Position numbers and translations under genes: made by a program | NCBI GenBank assembly: GCA_013289795.1 | Contig: JABCZH010000001.1 | Location: 310,001-374,000, forward strand | DNA from: Acidobacteriota bacterium | Lineage (GTDB): Bacteria > Acidobacteriota > Terriglobia > Terriglobales > Acidobacteriaceae | Direction: 5' to 3' | Length of the DNA stretch: 64,000 bases | Shown here: piece after piece, positions 63,456 through 64,000 of the stretch | Layout of the letters: every line of letters starts with the position of its first letter | How positions within the stretch are numbered: position 1 is the stretch's first letter | Notes under the pieces: generated by a model | What the model saw: only the letters and a program-made list of their open reading frames with translations | Told to the model about the DNA's origin: nothing | Database searches by the model: none

Positions 63456-64000
63456 ATGAGGCTGTTGCGCCCAGTCGTTCTCGCACTCTTTCTTGCGGGT
63501 GCTTTTTTCTATTTCACCACCTATCGCCCTGCTAGCGGAGGTCTGGCAAGTTGGATCAGTCGTCCCGCCAAGCTCGAAATCACCGAAGCCGCCAGTAACA
63601 GCAACAACGAGAATCCGCTCGACGCTGAAGAACAAAACAACATTGAGGTTTATCGTAAGAACATCGCCTCTGTTGTGAACGTCAAGTCCCGCGCGGTGAC
63701 TTTCGATTTCTTCTACGGCCTGGTTCCCGAAGAAGGGCAAGGGTCCGGCTTCATCATCGACAAAGCCGGACACGTGCTGACCAATTACCATGTGATCGCG
63801 GAAGCTCGCCAAGTCGAGGTCGTGCTGCACAACCGCAAGTCTTACAAGGCGACCATCGTGGGTACCGACCGTTCGCACGATCTCGCCGTGCTACTGATCA
63901 AGGCTCCGGACTTGCAGCCTATGACCCTCGGCGACTCCACACACTTGCAAGTCGGCCAGAAGGTTTACGCCATCGGCAATCCCTTCGGGCTGGCTGGCAC
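63456..64000 (+). CDS. HtrA/DegP-family serine protease, 3' end cut by window edge
   Basis: The 181 codons in the window start MRLLRPVVLALFLAGAFFYF, a membrane anchor, followed by a Ser/Asn-rich linker and the protease domain. GSGFIIDKAGHVLTNYHVI carries the catalytic His, and HDLAVLLIKAP the Asp. The sequence is cut at AIGNPFGLAG, before the Ser and the expected PDZ domains. HtrA proteins degrade or refold damaged envelope proteins, which fits the SurA, LptD and TonB genes in the window. Confidence 0.9.
   Translation, partial: MRLLRPVVLALFLAGAFFYFTTYRPASGGLASWISRPAKLEITEAASNSNNENPLDAEEQNNIEVYRKNIASVVNVKSRAVTFDFFYGLVPEEGQGSGFIIDKAGHVLTNYHVIAEARQVEVVLHNRKSYKATIVGTDRSHDLAVLLIKAPDLQPMTLGDSTHLQVGQKVYAIGNPFGLAG

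Overview
The window looks like chromosome of a moderately GC-rich Gram-negative bacterium, most likely an Acidobacteriota member of the Terriglobia (Koribacter/Sulfotelmatobacter-like). Supporting this are an LptD outer-membrane assembly gene, TonB/ExbB/ExbD, HslUV, a protein built of GloVer (TIGR03803) repeats, several small secreted proteins of unknown function, and many large secreted or lipid-anchored proteins. No rRNA, tRNA, CRISPR array, transposase or prophage block was seen. The taxonomic call is inference from gene content only.

Layout. 1-9.5 kb: an APC-type permease (cut by the left edge), an RDD membrane protein divergent from lptD, a PIN/Phd toxin-antitoxin pair, larE, and a DsbA-like and a SurA-like exported folding factor. 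9.5-13 kb: biotin carboxyl carrier and biotin carboxylase subunits separated by a PQQ-like beta-propeller gene; the matching carboxyltransferase is at 38-39.6 kb. 13-25.4 kb: a long minus-strand housekeeping run (PIN-TRAM protein, ispD, a GxxExxY gene, ispF, tgt, yajC, secD, secF, tonB, exbB, two exbD, a TPR lipoprotein). 25.7-30.2 kb: an MDR oxidoreductase, a small secreted protein and an M1 aminopeptidase. 30.4-33.5 kb: a complete sulfur-carrier cysteine pathway (cysM, JAMM protease, CysO-like carrier, MoeZ-like activator) that contains an unannotated short ORF ending in five consecutive cysteines, which reads like a cysteine-sensing leader peptide.

33.6-41 kb: unknown proteins, an M23 peptidase, thiL, the carboxyltransferase, then a TcmP gene followed by an internally deleted Gp37/Gp68-type three-Cys partner. 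41-46.1 kb: a signalling cluster (REC-HD-GYP regulator, large hybrid histidine kinase, single-domain REC). 46.1-55 kb: GloVer-repeat protein, BNR-repeat protein, SPFH protein, an orphan OppD-type ATPase, a phosphoesterase and an S9 peptidase. 55-64 kb: RNase HI, an FN3 lipoprotein, hslUV, folP, a DUF488 protein, cytochrome c, an acyltransferase, folD, coaE and the start of an HtrA/DegP protease.

The least explained feature is a set of short-word repeat families scattered between genes (words such as CTCTGTG, ATCCGCGTAAATC, AACTGAGAAC, CATCAGCACTCAGC, ACGACGAACGAC and the GCGGAC/GTCCGC hairpin). Several are inverted repeats. They often supply or touch stop codons, one is inserted in frame inside tgt, and one encodes the tail of the GxxExxY protein.
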